Shown here piece by piece: positions 1 to 11,707 of a stretch of 64,000 nucleotides of DNA. How positions within the stretch are numbered: the first letter of the stretch is position 1; each line of letters starts with the position of its first letter. Source of the DNA: Cryptomeria japonica (taxonomy: Eukaryota > Streptophyta > Pinopsida > Cupressales > Cupressaceae); assembly GCF_030272615.1 (NCBI RefSeq), contig NC_081410.1, positions 502,596,442-502,660,441 on the forward strand, read 5' to 3'. The notes under the pieces were generated by a model that was not told the origin of the DNA, made no database searches, and worked only from the letters and a program-made list of their open reading frames with translations. The position numbers and the translations under genes were made by a program.

Positions 1-620
1 TTCCACAAATCACCCTCCTTAATTCTTATCTAGTGATAACCACTTTTAAGGTCTAGCTTGGTGAAATACATAGCCCCTCCTAAACAGTCCATTAGATCCT
101 CTATTCTAGGAATAGGAAACCTATACCTTATGGTAATCCTATTGATTGCTCTTGAGTCAATGCATAATCTCCACTTACCTCATTTTTTTGATGCTAGCAC
201 TACCGGGACTGCACATGGGCTGATGCTCTTCTTAATCAATCCTTGTTCCAATAACTCCTGCACTTGTCTTGCTACTTCCTTATTCTGATCAGGTGTGAGC
301 TTATATGCAGCCTTGTTAGGTAAGGATGCACTAGGAACAAAATCTATTTGATGACTTATGGACCTTCTTGGTGGGAGTGTTGCAAGTGCTCCATCACTCG
401 CTATGTCCTTATACTCTTGCAACATCTGCTTCACCTCCTTGGGTACTTCTTCCTGCAACTTGTCTTCTTCCTCCCTTGGCTTCACAAAGATGGCACACTT
501 CACTATCTCCTCCTCATGTAGTAAACTCAAGAATTCCTTACCAGTAGCCATTAAAACACTAGGTGTTTTTGAAGTGCCTTCTTCATCCTCTATCAAAGAC
601 TGAATCTTGAAAGTCTTGTT
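1..620 (-). pseudogene. Ty3/gypsy RT amino-terminal part (partial, runs off window)
   Basis: This is the start of the reverse transcriptase of a gypsy polyprotein read on the minus strand. The linker (about 596 to 250) is acidic and Lys-rich and ends in the typical entry to gypsy RT: a YKLTP block, then a VQELLEQGLIKKS block and SPCAVPVVL. Below position 180 the reading continues as [10 protein letters not shown] and KLDLKSGYH, the first RT catalytic-strand region. It breaks at a poly-A stretch near 183 and at a TAG near 38 where the family normally has Gln. RT makes cDNA from element RNA in cytoplasmic particles. The piece is inactive as it stands, and the rest of pol lies outside the window. 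Confidence 0.85.
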
Positions 621-1215
621 GTCCTTCTTAAAGGATATGGAGTTCTACTCTCCATCATAGATCACCTTCCTGTCAAACTGCTAGGGTCTTCCTAGCAATA
701 AGTGGCATGCATCCATAGGCAACACATCACAAAGGATCTTGTCCTTGTATCCTCCAATAGAAAACTCTACCCAAGTCTACTCATTGACTAGTACACTCTG
801 TCCTTTGTTCAACCAAGTCACTTTCTAAGGATTGGTGTGGGGTATTCTTGTGAGTTTCAACTTTCTCACTGCCTCTTCTGAGATGATGTTGTCAGTTGAG
901 CCTGGATCAACAATCACCTTGCACACTTTACCAAGAACTTTGCATCTCACCCTAAACAATGCTCTCCTATGTTTGGGTTCCTCCTTAACCGGCTGTCTGA
1001 TCAAAATCCTATTGAACATCAGATTCTCACCAACTTCTGATTCAATCTGGTCCACATTCGATGTCTTGCTTCTTGAAGAGTCTTCTTGTGCATAAACAAC
1101 CCTCTTTCCACTGTTTGATGAGGTAGGCTTGTCAGGACATCTATATGTCGGGTGTCCCAATTGTCCACAATTGTAACACTTCACTGTTGCAAAATAGGAG
1201 TTACCTTTGTCGGTA
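621..1215 (-). pseudogene. Ty3/gypsy zinc knuckle and aspartic protease region
   Basis: This region is in the same frame as the gag and RT parts. A CX2CX4HX4C nucleocapsid knuckle (CYNCGQLGHPTYRC) lies near 1180-1140 and should bind element RNA. The retropepsin-like domain follows, with an active-site segment VIVDPGSTDNIIS near 920-885. The Asp is kept, but Pro replaces the usual Ser/Thr of the D-S/T-G triad. The GRP motif that ends many gypsy proteases is near 690. In-frame stops near 822, 780, 690 and 645 sit where Trp is expected, so the region is a pseudogene although no indel is visible. Confidence 0.85.
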
Positions 1216-2168
1216 CCTCTACCCCTATTTGAACCACCTTATGCACCTCTTCCTCTAGAGTGTCCTCCTCTGAGATTGGTTTCACTACCATGCTCAGTCA
1301 ACTTAGCTTCTCCTTGGTTTCTTGGCTCATTTGTCTTGCTTTGGTAACCACCTTAGTGATTCACTTGGTCTCTACCTCTGCCTCTACCCCTGTTATGTGT
1401 GTCTCCTTTCCTTTTGTTCCTCTCTTCTACCTTGACAGCAAGCTGATGACATTTCTGAACAGTAGTAGGAGTCCATAGGCTTATCTCCTCGTGTATGTTC
1501 CACTTTAGACCGCTTAGATACCTAGCCACCATAATGGATTCATCTTCTTGAACCTTTGATCTAAGACATAGCTTTTGAAACTCTTCGGTGTAGGAGGTTA
1601 CATCAAGATCTTTCTGCTTCAATCCTTGTCTCTTCTTATGAAGTTGGACTTCATAATCCTCTGGTAAGTAGTTTTCCTTAATCTTACTCACCATAGCTTT
1701 CCAATTTGCAATTGGTAGCTTTCACATGCTAACCCTTTCTTCTTGCAGGTACTTCCACCATGTCAAAGCTGCTCCCCTTAATCTTGATTTGGCAACTTTA
1801 ACCTTCTGAGCCTCTGTCACTCCTTCACACTCAAAGTGGTTTTCCATGCCCTCAATCCATTCCATAACAGTGTCTATGTCCATTCTTCCATTGAAATGTG
1901 GCAATCCTTCAAAAGCTTTGGTGTTAAAAACCTTGATAGCCTTCACAAAAGGTTCTTCATTGAACAAGGGATCTGGTTCAGGAATTATGTCATCTATGTC
2001 TATAGTTCTCTTGCTTTTACCCTTGGTGTCTTCATCCCAAGGTTCATGTGTCCTATGATCCACCACTTCCTACAGTTTATCCCTTATCTCACTCATGGCT
2101 GCTTCAAGGAGCCTATTCTTCTCCTTCTGTTCTTCCACCTCTCTAGCCAGCTCTACATTAGTAACCAT
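1216..2168 (-). pseudogene. Ty3/gypsy gag (capsid) region
   Basis: An ATG at 2168-2166 follows the primer-binding site by about 65 bases and opens a gag reading that stays in one frame into the protease. It starts with a short Glu/Lys-rich helix. The retrotransposon gag capsid domain follows, with GLPHFNGRMD, VMEWIEGMENHFECEGV and LRGAALTWWKYLQ around 1910-1745. An RG-rich stretch near 1370 precedes the knuckle. Stops at about 2074 (TAG), 1723 (TGA), 1354 (TAA) and 1240 (TAA) interrupt it. Gag proteins assemble the particle that packages element RNA. The copy is dead, but unusually free of frameshifts. Confidence 0.85.
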
Positions 2169-2232
2169 TCTTCTCTCCCCTATTGATTCACCAGTATATA
2201 GAGACATACATAGTCCAACAAGTATTTCACTT

Positions 2233-2245
2233 GCTCTGATACCAA
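2233..2245 (-). other. Primer-binding site, initiator Met tRNA
   Basis: On the minus strand this reads TTGGTATCAGAGC, the standard plant retrotransposon site complementary to the 3' end of initiator Met tRNA. It lies two bases inside the LTR end at 2248, which fixes the element's orientation and the LTR border. Confidence 0.9.
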
Positions 2246-2247
2246 TC

Positions 2248-2383
2248 TGATGGGATGGGGTTTGGGATAGACTAGCCTAGTCTATGCTCCTAGATCCTCT
2301 CCCTAGATCACTTGGTGTTCTCCTCACACCCTAGGGTCTCTAGGACTTCCTTTGCTTGAGAAATCCCCTAACCTTGCCCAATC
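2248..2383. repeat. Left arm of 136-bp inverted repeat
   Basis: This arm is the reverse complement of 3836-3971, with about eight mismatches over 136 bp. The match starts at the first base and stops at CCCAATC. The loop is about 1.45 kb. Transcription through both arms would give a hairpin RNA. Confidence 0.9.
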
Positions 2384-2589
2384 GGAGCACCCTTCTAGAC
2401 TCTTTCTCTTTCTTTGTCTTGTTGGTGATATGCTTCTTATGAAGCCTTATACATGAATAAGAGCTATGAGCTCATGTGTGCTAGACTAGGTCCTAGTTAG
2501 GGTCCTAGTGGAGATCTTAGGGGTCATGAGTCAAGATTATGATTTTCTTGAAAAGGGAGGGTATGTGTGTCCTAGAAGTGTTTAGGGGT

Positions 2590-2597
2590 CTTTTATA
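2590..2597 (-). promoter_or_regulatory. LTR TATA box
   Basis: TATAAAAG is read on the minus strand inside the LTR, upstream of gag and correctly oriented for it. It is the probable core promoter of the element. Start-site data are not available. Confidence 0.5.
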
Positions 2598-3835
2598 GCA
2601 TGGTGGTGTCCTTAAATTGGCCCATTGTGGGTCTAGAAGTCATAAAAAGCAACATTGGGAAAGTTGCTCAAAAGTTGCAAAAGTTGCATGACAACTTTTA
2701 AAAGTTGTCAAGCAACTTTTCCACCATAATGTCAAAATCTTTAGGTTCACGTGGAAAACCCTAGTTTGGGCACATAGGCCAAGGCAAAGGTAGTATAAGT
2801 ACTTGCAAACGCTAAATTCATGGGTTGGATGTCAGACCTTGTATGACCCTAGCAAAAACATCAGACTATGACTGTAAAACTATTACTAGTCAGTTTGTAT
2901 GAAGGAAGCAAGCAAGTTAATGGATTGAGATACATCCAAAACTGTGTGGATTGCCATTCATGGTGTAATTACTTTCTTTTCAAGCATTTAATTTAGGTTT
3001 TTACTTGCAGATTGAATCAATTTGTAAATAGTTTGAAAACTATCTTCTTACTGTCTAGTTTTGGACAGGATTGTGTAAATGAAGTCTTAACTTCGTTCCC
3101 TATTGTGGAACCACCATGAAACAATGGGGAATGGATTTGAAGACCCTGTACATTAGTCCCAAGCAAGCAGGGCCCTTCAAAATGCAGGAAGGCCAAGAAA
3201 AGACCTACTCCTAGGCGAGACTGGACAGTGCCCAATTAGGAGAGGTCAGATTGTAGAGGTCTTGGAGAGCAAGGTGGAATAGTGGAGAGGGCATCCTTTG
3301 GAGGAAGTGCAGAGGAGTGTTTGAAGCAACATTGGTGTGAAGGAGGAGCCTCCACCAATCCAAACAAGGTGGCAAAAACACAAAACCTTCATTGTGACCC
3401 AAACAGACTACAAAACCCTTGTAAAACCCCAAAATTTGCCCTAGGCACTGTACGGCCACTTGGAGGCCCAAAACCTAGGAAATCCTTGAGCCCTTGCCAA
3501 TTGAATGGTAGTCAATTTTGGGAGTTAGGGTTGATTCTGCATCGTTTGTGAGAGGGAGCCCTAGAAGACCGGTTAGGAGGCCTAATTGGTCCTAATCCTT
3601 GTAGCCCTTTGTGAAGACAAAAACCCAAATTTGTGAAATCGGTAAGGGGTTAGAATCTTGAATCCTCCTAGGGGCTCATAAATGGGTGGATAGACCATGA
3701 AAAAGACTAGAAACAACCTTGCCAAGAACTTGGAAGGTGTGGAACAAGATTAGCCCTTATTAGCCATAGTAAGGGGTTTGAAGTCTCATGAGTAGGTGAG
3801 ACCTTAGGAGCAGCAAAGCAACTCATTGGTGGATG

Positions 3836-3971
3836 GATTGGGCAAGGTGAGGGGATTTCTCAAGCAAAGGAAGTCCTAGAGACCCTAGGGTGTGAGGAGA
3901 ACACCAAGTGATCCAGGAAGAGGATCCAAGAGCATAGACTAGGGTAGTCTATCCCAAACCCCATCCCATCA
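3836..3971. repeat. Right arm of 136-bp inverted repeat
   Basis: This arm is the inverted partner of 2248-2383. It ends in CCCCATCCCATCA, exactly mirroring TGATGGGATGGGG at the left arm. No clear target duplication of a transposon type is visible on the two outer flanks. Confidence 0.9.
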
Positions 3972-3992
3972 GCGACACACTGAGGAACTGAC

Positions 3993-4130
3993 CTATTTCT
4001 CTGCTTCGTCCTGCTCTTTGTCAATGTAATTAGAGTTGCCCTCGTCTAAGGCGTCGAGAGGAAGATCGACAATGCCAAGTTGGTTGCCCTTGTTTAGGGC
4101 CAAATTTTGACAGGCTGCGGCTGTGGAGGT
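3993..4130 (-). other. Possible host exon fragment (uncertain)
   Basis: An open minus-strand reading of about 45 codons ends at a TAG at 3995-3993. It has no ATG and follows a stop near 4130. Its composition is protein-like and acidic at the end (YIDKEQDEAEK), with two similar ALxxGN segments encoded by a short direct repeat in the DNA. It lies between the LTR and the broken gene copy, on the same strand as that gene. It could be a leftover exon or chance. I do not recognise a family. Confidence 0.2.
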
Positions 4131-4576
4131 TCAGGAGATTTGGGGCTAAGAAAGATGCTAGATCGATGCGGTTATGTTATTCACAACCGAAAATGCAAAC
4201 AAAGATGAGCAGACCTTAATGACTGATGAAGTAGCGCCCGTCCAAATGAATTTTAAATAAAATTCAAAATTTTAATTTTTAATCATTTTCATTTTTAATT
4301 TGTCCCATATATATAAACAATTTATATTTTTCTTAATATAATATAAATATATATATTATATATTAATCACTTATAATATTTTCACTTTTAATTTTATCTA
4401 TTTATAAATTATCTATATGTACAATATATTTTCTTTAAATTGGTATGCACACATGAGAAAAAATTATAATTAACATACATTTAGTTTTGTTTTTTAAAGA
4501 CTCAAACTAAAATTATAAATAACACCCATTCAGAAGGAAAAATCAAAATAAAATTATATATAACATGCAATATCAC
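4131..4576. other. AT-rich intergenic DNA
   Basis: The first part is mixed sequence and, from about 4250, strongly AT-rich. No ORF, RNA gene or repeat structure that I can support. Confidence 0.5.
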
Positions 4577-4926
4577 AAATGAACTGATATTTTTAATGCA
4601 AAATTCGAACAAAACACGTGCATTCAAGTCTCCGTCATCGAAAAGTAAAGAAAACTCATTCGCCGAGCACGAGACCGGCAAACGTTGAAGGATTACAGTA
4701 AACAAACAGAAATCAAATTAAAGCCTCCTTTGAAAATTGACTGATTTCACAATATTTTGAATACAAATGAACTGATATTTTCAATGCAAATAAAACATGT
4801 GCATTCAAGTCTCTGTCACAGAAAATTCATTCGCCCGGAAACGAAACCCGTACACGTTGAAGAATTACAGTAAAACAAAGAATACATTATAACGAAAACT
4901 AATTTAAAGCCTCCTCTGAAAAATGA
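4577..4926. repeat. Direct repeat of about 165 bp in two copies
   Basis: 4577-4740 and about 4764-4926 share AAATGAACTGATATTTT at the start, GTGCATTCAAGTCTC and CATTCGCC in the middle, and TTAAAGCCTCCT near the end. The period is about 188 bp. The second copy runs into the region duplicated near 14.8 kb, so this looks like a local duplication of the 3' flank of the broken gene copy. Confidence 0.8.
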
Positions 4927-5980
4927 GGTAAGACTTGAATAAAGTTCAACAGCTTAATATTTATCATCACATGCCCAATTCATTCATCAAAAGCCCTAAA
5001 AAAATTAACAGTTTACAAAAGAATCGTATCTCTTCAGAAATGGCTAAAAATAATTTATACGATCGTGTAATTAAACGAAGTCTGAGAAGTAGACAGATTC
5101 AAAGCCATTAGCGCCACTTCCACAATTTAATTTCAGTATTTGGCCTTTCAATTATGGGAAAAACACCACAGGCGATATATTTGCATCGTTCATTTCATCA
5201 CTACATTTCTCTGTCAATTGCTGTGAATCTCTGTCCATACATTTGCCAGTGCATCGCAGTGCCTAGCGGAGGAAAACCTTTTCATCTGGCCAAGGGAAGG
5301 GCAATTATTTACTTCAATCTGATCTGGAGACTCGCAAAGTGCCGATTCCGTCACTTTCTTGCCGGAGAAAAAAGATTTCATCTTGGAAAATTTGCCGCCG
5401 GGAGGCGATAGAAGGGGCCTCGTTTGAGATGACGGCGGGGGTCGATCCTGAGACCTCATTAGTATTTGCTTGGCCTGTTTTATCTTCTTCACTTGCCCAG
5501 TACACGACACTTTGGGAGACGTGGGCTCCTGAGTTTCGAACCTGTGGTCATTCTTCTTTTCCATGGCTTCCTTTGGAATTAATGAAATTGGGCGTCTAAT
5601 TCCACCTGCTCTGTTAGCTCTACAGCCATACTCTACTCTTCCTGGACTGACTGAAGCCATGTGATATCCAGATATGATCGATGACATCTTTGACAGGCGA
5701 GCACGGGATTCGAGCTCGCGCTTTGCGACTCCTTGGAGGACCTTGATCGCAAATGTAATTTGTCCGAGTCTTCGAAATTTTTCTCGTCTTTCTTGTCGAC
5801 TTTCATACAGCGAGTAAAGATTGCCATCTATAAACTGTGCTGAATCGGAGAATATTCAAAGCAGAAAGTCGTTTTTTGCGGTGTGCGGAAGAAAGATTTT
5901 TCAGCGCAATCAATAATTACTGAAAATGATGGCTTTTTAAAGATTAATTTCAGGAGAAGATTTGGTCAACTGTAGACCAA
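4881..5980. repeat. Segmental duplication, copy 1
   Basis: Matches about 14803-15970 along the whole broken gene and both flanks. Shared blocks are GAATACATTA, GAATAAAGTTCAACA and TTAACAG in the 3' flank, and TTGGTCAACTGTAGACCAA in the 5' flank. Copy 1 is the more damaged one. Confidence 0.8.
5085..5827 (-). pseudogene. Broken paralogue of the 14989-15792 gene
   Basis: This minus-strand copy of the 267-codon gene further on is split by indels. An ATG at 5827 opens a Lys/Asp/Ser-rich start matching the intact paralogue. A frameshift near 5690-5700 moves the conserved middle into another frame (positions 5687-5214: ISLIPKEAMEKK, SPKVSC, KFSKMKSFFSGKKVTES, NCPSLGQMKRFSS). A second frameshift near 5235 and a deletion near 5150 destroy the carboxyl end. 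The Pro of the NRPGGFRC-like motif is Ala here and its last Cys is lost. The flanks are also duplicated, so it arose by segmental duplication rather than retrocopying. No intron evidence was seen. Confidence 0.8.
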
Positions 5981-6453
5981 ACAAACACAAAACTTGAGAT
6001 TATTTTGGGTGACTGCATGTATTAAAATTGTATTGTCCATCTTGCATAACGCTTTTTTCTAATTTTGGACTTTCTTGCAATTTTAAAATATACTAGATCT
6101 TATGGTTTGACTTGTTACATGTTTTTAATTCTAATAAAAATCTATTATACATAAATATAATATAATATATTAATTTATAAAAATATATGTCGATTTAAAA
6201 TGTTTTCAAAAATAGAATAAAATTTTTTTTTAAAATATTTTAATTATCTTGGCTACTTTTTAGTTATCATTTATTTATATTAATATATATTGTTGTATAA
6301 TATTTATTATTAAAATAGATATTAATTTAGAATTTTTTTTAGAGATATAATATAACTGTTTTTAATTTTTAAAATGCTTTTAACAAGACTATCTTGAATT
6401 TTTTAATATGAATTAAGAAATTTATTAAATTTAAAACTTTTGTGTTTATTACT
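5981..6453. other. AT-rich intergenic DNA
   Basis: Strongly AT-rich sequence with no coding or RNA signal that I can support. It ends at the target duplication of the neighbouring LINE fragment. Confidence 0.5.
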
Positions 6454-6469
6454 AATTGTTAAAATTGTT
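6454..6469. repeat. Target-site duplication, left copy
   Basis: AATTGTTAAAATTGTT here matches AATTGTCAAAATGGTT at 7521-7536 in 14 of 16 bases. The pair flanks the LINE fragment between them. Confidence 0.7.
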
Positions 6470-7520
6470 TTCTTGGTAGATTTTTCTTATTAATAAAAAT
6501 AAGGATAGAGCATGGTACTCATACAAAACCAAGAGGAACTCACGAGCTATGAGACCACCAAACATCAAAAAAGAGGACACCCTTTTTTCTGAAAGCAGGG
6601 CTTTGACCAAAGTACCCAACTCGTGGGAACAAAGGTCTCGAGTCCTTAGCAAGCTTTCACTTTCAAAACAAAGGGGTTTAGGAAAGCATTCCAAACCAAA
6701 AACCTCAATAGGTTCGTCTACAGTAGAGCCTCTATGAGACAATGAGCTAACAAAAAGGGGCCTCTCCACCCAGTGATCAATAACACTTAAGCACATTCCC
6801 TATATAGAGAGTAACCAGATCCAGAAGGACAAGGGACAAAGGAGGCGAATGTCAAAACCCAACAAGATAGAGTCCACCAAAGGAAGTTAGTGCTCAATAC
6901 CGAAGAAGGCACGATGAAATCAACACACACTAGTTAAACACCCACAGGGTGATTAGCCCTCATTGTGTAGCCAACACCCACCCACAAATAACATTAAACA
7001 ACTAACACCAAGGGGAAAACCATCAACAACAAGAATAGACACACCAACAGAACACCCCCAATGCCCACCACCCCCAAAGAACCTAAAGGTTAAAGCCCTA
7101 ACAATCCCCCAAGAATCTACCTCAATAGGATCACTGACCGCATTGCCAGAGCACACAACCTCAGGAAAAATAGGAGCAACAAATAACAGAGCAACCACAT
7201 GCTCCATAGGAGTTGCGAAATCACTCCCCTCCACAGAGGCTAGAAAGCAAGGATGAAAAGCAAAAAGCCCAAAAACTGCAGAGTGTAAACTCACAAACCT
7301 TACCATAGCTCCTTGGAAGGCCAAGCGATAGAGCACCACACCATAGCAGTAGCCAGAGTAGAGATCATCTACAACTTGAGTAGGGATGAGATAATAGAGG
7401 CAAGCATGGCCAAGCCATGATAACTACAATGGCAGTCAAACCACCAACCCCAACGGTCAAAGTAGACAGGGGCCACTTTAGCATAGAACAGGGCCACCTA
7501 GAAGCAGCCACATCGAAGAG
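6470..7520 (-). mobile_element. 5'-truncated LINE 3' end, minus strand
   Basis: This 1.05 kb segment is bounded by a 14/16 target duplication. Its minus-strand 3' end has the LINE-like tail (TTATTAATAAGAAAAATC then a short A-rich run). It lacks RT and RNase H, so it would be the 3' region only. It holds two open minus-strand stretches (7339-6953 and 6796-6452) rich in Val, Leu, Phe and Gly, both containing a PIEV tetrapeptide. They show no recognised domain and may derive from the 3' region seen in other LINEs of this window. The LINE assignment rests on the tail and duplication, not on a conserved domain. Confidence 0.5.
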
Positions 7521-7536
7521 AATTGTCAAAATGGTT

Positions 7537-9068
7537 AATGTTGTATTTTTATAGTGTCACAACATTTCAAGAATTGTCACCTAAATCTTCTTTACTATTC
7601 ATAGAGAAGGAAGAAGCATCACTAACATATGGTGTCTCTATTGTCTTTGTATGTTTTCAATGATTAGGGTTATCCCACAATAATGGTTCAAAGAGCTTTA
7701 TGAATCTTTATATTCATCCATTACAATACATGCAAATGTTTTATTATTATTTCTTTTTGTCTCTACAATTTTAGAGATTGCTTTTATTACTTATTTTTAT
7801 TTCAATTGTTTATCTTATAAATGAGATGCATAAATTAAACCTTTTTTTAAATAAACTACTTTTAGTTATAAATTATATAAAAATAAACATAAAAATAGAG
7901 CACAACATTTGAAATGAAGGTATAATCATATAATTGGATATGAAATTCAATTCATAAAGTAACATAATAGTGCAAGTGGAATTCCTTTTATTTCTTTTAA
8001 TATTTACAGTAATGATGGTTATGCAACAATGTAGACAAGGGTCTGTCAATTTTTTTTGTATTTATTCATCCTACATCCTTCCTTACTTTAACACTACTAA
8101 CACGTGTTAATGGTCTTCCTTGATGCGATTTGATTAAAAGCTATAAATTATGAAATGAAATACATCATTGATCAAACATCTACTGATAACACTAGGATAT
8201 TTAATTATTACTTTAAATGCATAATTTAAAAAAAAAGGTAAATTTGAACTCTTGAAAAATTATAATAATCTAAATTCATGAGGTAATATCTTAACCTTCC
8301 AATTGTTATTTGTTAAAAATCTAGTTTAATTTGGTTTAAGAACTTACACATATCATCGTCTACGAAAACTCCATTATTAATTTTGCATGATTTTCTAGAG
8401 GATATTTTTTAAAAATAAATATTTTTTATTACTCCTATATAACACAAAATTAAATTGTGTTTCTATTTTGTATAATCTGTCACTCTATAATTAGATGGAT
8501 TTTAATAACATCTATATAATATGCACTCATTATATGAATACGAAGGGAGCTTCTTTTAATCCTAAGGCTTCCATTATGATGTAATCATAACCTTAAATGT
8601 TGAATTCTCAATTGTTGTATGATAGTCTTGAGCAATTTGAGGTGTGCCCATTAACACACCAACTAGACAGTACAACAAGTCTATAACATTGTACAAATGA
8701 GCTAGTGGATCCTGTAGGATTTCTCTTGTGGTTACAAAAGTAACTTTAAAATTTTAAGCTACTTGAAATTTCTATTTATGAATTTCATGAAAAAATAATG
8801 CAAAGTATTACAATAAAGATTTTTGTTTCTATCATAAGATATATTATATGTATAAATTATATATCATCACATCATTTTTACATATCTAAAAAAAATTCAT
8901 CAAGAAAAGATTTTAAAATATTTTGTAACAATATTATTAGTATTTTAGATTAGTATATAAAATCATAAATATGTATAAAAGAATTAATCATTTTACTTTA
9001 TTTTACATCAAATATATATTTATTACTCATCATCCAATTTTGACATACCTAAACACTACCTAACAAGT
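7537..9068. other. AT-rich intergenic DNA
   Basis: About 1.5 kb of AT-rich sequence. No ORF with coding character, no RNA gene and no clear internal repeat seen. Confidence 0.5.
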
Positions 9069-9078
9069 ATTAAATTTT

Positions 9079-11665
9079 CTCTAAAGTTGTTGTCAACAGA
9101 ATCAAACCCCTTCTTGATAGATGTATTAGCCCCTCTTAGAGGGGTTTTGTTCCGGGCAACCAGATCCTCGATGCGGTCAAAACTACCCATGAGGTTATCC
9201 ACTCCATGGAGAAGAGTCACAACCCAGGTATGGCTCTTAAACTTGACATCTCTAAGGCTTATGATAAAGTTAACTAGAATTTTTTGTATGATATACTATC
9301 CAAGATGGGATTCCGGGAAAGATTCCTCAATGTTATCAAGGTGGTGGTAGAAAATGTTCACTACTCGGTGATTGTCAACGACACCCCTTGGGGATTCTTC
9401 AAGGATGGGAAGGGCCTAAGGCAGCGGGACCCTCTCTTACCTTATTTGTTTATTATGGTGGTAGAAGTTCTGAGAAGGAACTTCTCCCACTTAATTAGGA
9501 ATAGAAGAATCTCGGAGGTGAAAGTGGCTTCTACCCTTCCCCCGGTGGTTATGCAACAATTTTTTGATGACGCCTTCATGTTGGGCCAGTCATCTATTAT
9601 AGAATCTAAAGAATGGAAACACTTGTTGGAGGATTACGCCTTGGCCTTAGGACAACTTATCAATTATAATAAGAGAAAAGTTTATTTTTTCAACATGGAT
9701 AGGAATCTCCAAGGTAAACTTATGCAAATTCTTGGGTGTTGTGCTGCTAATCTTCTCGATTCCTACTTGGGACTTCCCCTCATGACTAAAGAGGTCACCC
9801 CCCAATTCTAGGAGTCTATCTTAGAAAGAATGCAGAAGAAACTTGCTGGCTGGACTGGAAAAACCCTGAGTAGTGCTTGCAAACTCCAGCTTCTATCGGC
9901 CTCTCTTCAAGGTGTCCCAGTCTATTTTCTATCGCTATTTAAGATCTCCATTGCTATGGCTGAGAAATTTGAGAAAATCCAAAGAATTTTTCTATGGACG
10001 GGGATGGAGGAAAAGTCTAGACTCGGCCTAGTCAATTGGGAGGTGGTGTGCAAACCTAAGTACATGGGAGGTCTAGGGATCAGAAAAATTTCAGACCTAA
10101 ACAAGGCTTTGCTAACTAAAATTGGATGGAATCTTGTGAAGCACAGAGCTGATTGGTGCAAGATTATGCAGGCTAAGTATTTCAATCACACCCCCTTCTC
10201 TTCCCTTATATCTTCTCATGAGCTCCCTCCTGGATGAAAGATGTGGAACAACATTGTCAAAAATTGGAAGTTGCTTAAGGGAGGTCTAAAATGGCAGTTG
10301 GGAAATGGTGAGAAAATTAGATTCTAGGAGGACAACTAGATTGGCGATAGAACCCCTGGCCTCTTCCCGCTTCAGTTGCCTCATGGGAACCCTCAAGGAC
10401 TTGCTTGGTCCTCTAGTGATGAATTACATATCCCCCTCTCGCTATTGGTTGAGGCTTGTTGATGGTCTGGGAGATAATACTCATTGGGGCCATTTGGCAG
10501 GGTAATTACAATCTCTTCTTGAAGAGGTCAGGATTCCTTGATTCTCTCATGCTGATAAGTTTGCTTGGGCTAAGAATCCCTCCAGGTCTTTCAGTGTTAA
10601 GTCAGCCTATAATCTCCCATTCTCTCTTATGAATGACTGCCACAGCTGGACAAAAGTTTGGAATTCTCAGCTTATCCCTAAAATAAACTTTTTTTGGTGG
10701 ACGACTCTACATAGGAAGATCCTAACCATTGATAACCTTAAAAGGAGAGGCTTCCTATTAGCTAATCGGTGTGTTCTGTGTAATTGTGCTAAGGAAATCA
10801 TAAATCATCTATTTATTCATTGCCCCTTCATTTCTATGGTCTGGCACAAAGTCTTATAGAAATTTAACATTGCGTGGACCTTCTTGGAAGACATGCAATA
10901 GTTTATCAGCAACTAGAAGTGCCCCTCTACTCACCCTCTTATTAGACAGTTTTGGAAACTCATCCAAGCTCCTCATATCTATTGGAATATCAAGAAGGAA
11001 AGGAAGAACCGAATCTTTCGAGATACTAATAACTTTGTTGACATGGTGGTTGGCATAACAGAAAAGCTCCTCAGGGAGAACGCTTTGGTCTACAAATGGA
11101 AAAAATTGCAATCTACCCCTCTAGTGATGGATTGCAATTGGGTTAGGACATGGAATCTACCTAACGACTTCCTCTGATATGACAATTCTAAAAGGATGGA
11201 GAACCTCAACACTAGATGGTTGACCTCGTCCCCCTCATGGCTCAAACTTAACTTTGATGGCGCCGCTCGCAGTGGAGTTGCGGCGGGAGGTGGAATTATA
11301 AGGGATAGCTTGGGAAACCTAATTCTAGCCTATGCTGGGAATTTTGGATTTTCCTCGAGTAACATGGCCGAAGCCTTAGCACTCTTCTGGGGGCTTAAAT
11401 TTGGTCTTGATACTAATGCTAAAATACTAATCATTGAAGAGGATTCTAAGCTGATTATTGACGCGATTAAAGGTGTTTCTAGGATTAGCTAGATGATTTG
11501 TAGCATACTCAAGGACATATGGTCTATGATTGTTTGGCTTGAGGAATTTCAAATTCAACATATTTATAGAGAGGGAACTTTGGTGGCGGACTCCCTAGCT
11601 GTGGCGGGCCTTGAGATGGAAGGTATGAGGTGCTGGAGACACCTGGAATCGCTTTCTGACAGATA
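9079..11665 (+). pseudogene. LINE ORF2 remnant: RT, zf-RVT, RNase H
   Basis: The reading starts at VVVNRIKPLL, the usual block just before the catalytic motifs. Then come LDISKAYDKVN (RT motif A), GLRQRDPLLP, and FFDDAFMLG (motif C with both Asp kept). The thumb region follows (9830-10237). A zf-RVT finger CVLCNCAKEIINHLFIHC is near 10780-10830. RNase H spans about 11196-11660 (LNFDGAAR, EEDSKLII, HIYREGTLVADSL). Stops near 9275, 9810, 10326, 10338 and 11490 are TAG in a CTAG context where Trp is expected. This was the copying enzyme of the LINE and is now inactive. Confidence 0.9.
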
Positions 11666-11707
11666 GAAATCCCTCATAGGGAGAGATCAAAATTTCATTA
11701 CTAACTA

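Larger units (their letters stand above)
2248..3971 (-). repeat. 5' LTR of the minus-strand gypsy element, with long inverted ends
   Basis: On the minus strand this 1,724-bp block begins TGATGGGATGG and ends CCATCCCATCA. That gives the TG...CA borders of an LTR, directly next to the primer-binding site. A TATAAAAG box on the minus strand at 2590-2597 lies about 345 bp from the inner end, a reasonable U3/R/U5 layout. The outer and inner ends are near-perfect inverted copies of each other over 136 bp. The second LTR is outside the window, so the outer border rests on the terminal match alone. An alternative is that 3836-3971 is the end of a second, oppositely oriented LTR. Short ORFs inside look spurious. 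Confidence 0.65.

Noticed and set aside
3211-3551. Overlapping ORFs of 86-89 codons on both strands
   Set aside because: They lie inside the U3 part of an LTR and have no recognisable motif.
2248-3971. A DNA transposon with 136-bp terminal inverted repeats
   Set aside because: The left end abuts a retrotransposon primer site and gag, borders are TG...CA, and no transposon-type target duplication or transposase is visible; kept only as a minor alternative.
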